Source of the DNA: Yoonia sp.
GTDB lineage: Bacteria; Pseudomonadota; Alphaproteobacteria; Rhodobacterales; Rhodobacteraceae
Direction of reading: 5' to 3'
Length of the DNA: 6,168 nt
Assembly (NCBI GenBank): GCA_028822885.1
Contig: JAPKCP010000197.1
Coordinates: 1-6,168 of the forward strand
The notes below the pieces were generated by a model. The model searched no databases. It saw only the letters and a list, made by a program, of their open reading frames with translations, and was not told the origin of the DNA. This document shows positions 5,654 through 6,168 of the stretch, piece by piece; the first letter of the stretch is position 1; the number at the start of each line of letters is the position of its first letter. Made by a program: the position numbers and the translations under genes.

Positions 5654-6168
5654 ATGGTAGACGAAAACGTTGAACCGATGTCCTTGGACGAATTGGCTGC
5701 TGAAGGTGATGAGCCTGATTTTGACCAAGGCGGCTTTGAGGAAATCGAAGCGATTAAGGCAGAGCGTGACGAATTCCGTGACAAATTTATGCGCGCGCTT
5801 GCTGATGTGGAGAATATCCGCAAACGGTCAGACCGTGATCGGCGCGAAGCTGAAAACTATGGTGGGTCTAAACTCGCCCGTGATCTGCTGCCGATCTACG
5901 ATAATTTGCGTCGTGCTTTGCAATCAAACGATGAAGCTGATGGCGAAGCGAACAAAGCTTTGCTTGAGGGTGTTGAACTGACAATGCGCGCTTTGATCTC
6001 GACCTTCAAAAAGCACGGCATGGACCCTATCGTACCCCAAGTTGGTGAACGCTTTAATCCGCAAATGCACGAAGCGATGTTTGAAGCACCAGTGCCCGGA
6101 ACCAAAGCAGGCGATATCATCCAAGTCGCCGCTGAAGGCTTTATGCTGCACGACCGTCTTCTGCGAGC
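5654..6168 (+). CDS. grpE: GrpE, nucleotide-exchange factor of DnaK (3' end outside window)
   Basis: GrpE is a cytoplasmic dimer that releases ADP from DnaK and acts as a thermosensor in the DnaK-DnaJ-GrpE chaperone cycle. The frame runs open from ATG 5654 to the window end, giving 171 codons plus two bases. An acidic, probably disordered N-terminus (1-30) is followed by the long coiled-coil helix, including 'ALADVENIRKRSDRDRREA' (48-66) and 'LARDLLPIYDNLRRAL' (74-89). The C-terminal beta domain that contacts DnaK carries 'GERFNPQMHEAMFEAPVPGTKAGDIIQVAAEGFMLHDRLLR'. In the family this last block is followed by a short tail of the 'RPAKVxV' type, so roughly 15-20 residues are missing beyond the window. 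The gene is in the same frame as hrcA, 12 bases downstream, and has a good Shine-Dalgarno. Confidence 0.95.
   Translation, partial: MVDENVEPMSLDELAAEGDEPDFDQGGFEEIEAIKAERDEFRDKFMRALADVENIRKRSDRDRREAENYGGSKLARDLLPIYDNLRRALQSNDEADGEANKALLEGVELTMRALISTFKKHGMDPIVPQVGERFNPQMHEAMFEAPVPGTKAGDIIQVAAEGFMLHDRLLR

Overview
The window looks like a core-chromosome segment of an alphaproteobacterium, most probably of the order Rhodobacterales (Roseobacter-like). I infer this from the gene order rsmG-parA-parB / hemW-rdgB-rph / hrcA-grpE, from protein details such as the ParB start 'RGLGRGLSALM' and the HemW start 'GFGLYIHWPFCQAKCPYCDF', and from a base composition that is moderate rather than the very high GC of some relatives. 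No mobile element, CRISPR array, tRNA or rRNA is visible. Coding density is very high, and the only real intergenic gap is about 120 bases.

Left part (1-2002, plus strand): the 3' half of rsmG (16S rRNA m7G methyltransferase) overlaps a GTG-started parA (chromosome-partitioning ATPase). parB (CTP-dependent parS-binding protein) follows three bases later. This is the conserved rsmG-parAB end of the cluster that in many bacteria also carries mnmG/mnmE near the origin. ParB would load on parS and ParA would move the complex over the nucleoid; no parS is seen inside the window.

Middle part (1999-4456, minus strand): rph (RNase PH), rdgB (non-canonical purine NTP pyrophosphatase) and hemW (radical-SAM family heme chaperone) are packed head to tail and read leftward. 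rph and rdgB abut as TAAATG, and hemW overlaps rdgB by 8 bases with a TTG start, so the three are probably one translationally coupled operon. hemW meets parB tail to tail with overlapping stop codons.

Right part (4457-6168): a 120-base divergent promoter region separates rph from hrcA (heat-shock repressor) and grpE (DnaK nucleotide-exchange factor, cut by the window end). No CIRCE operator, the usual HrcA target, is recognisable upstream of hrcA. A candidate promoter there overlaps a small nested dyad.

Overall this is an ordinary, well-conserved housekeeping region. I found no convincing undescribed system; the findings are modest points about gene junctions and regulation.
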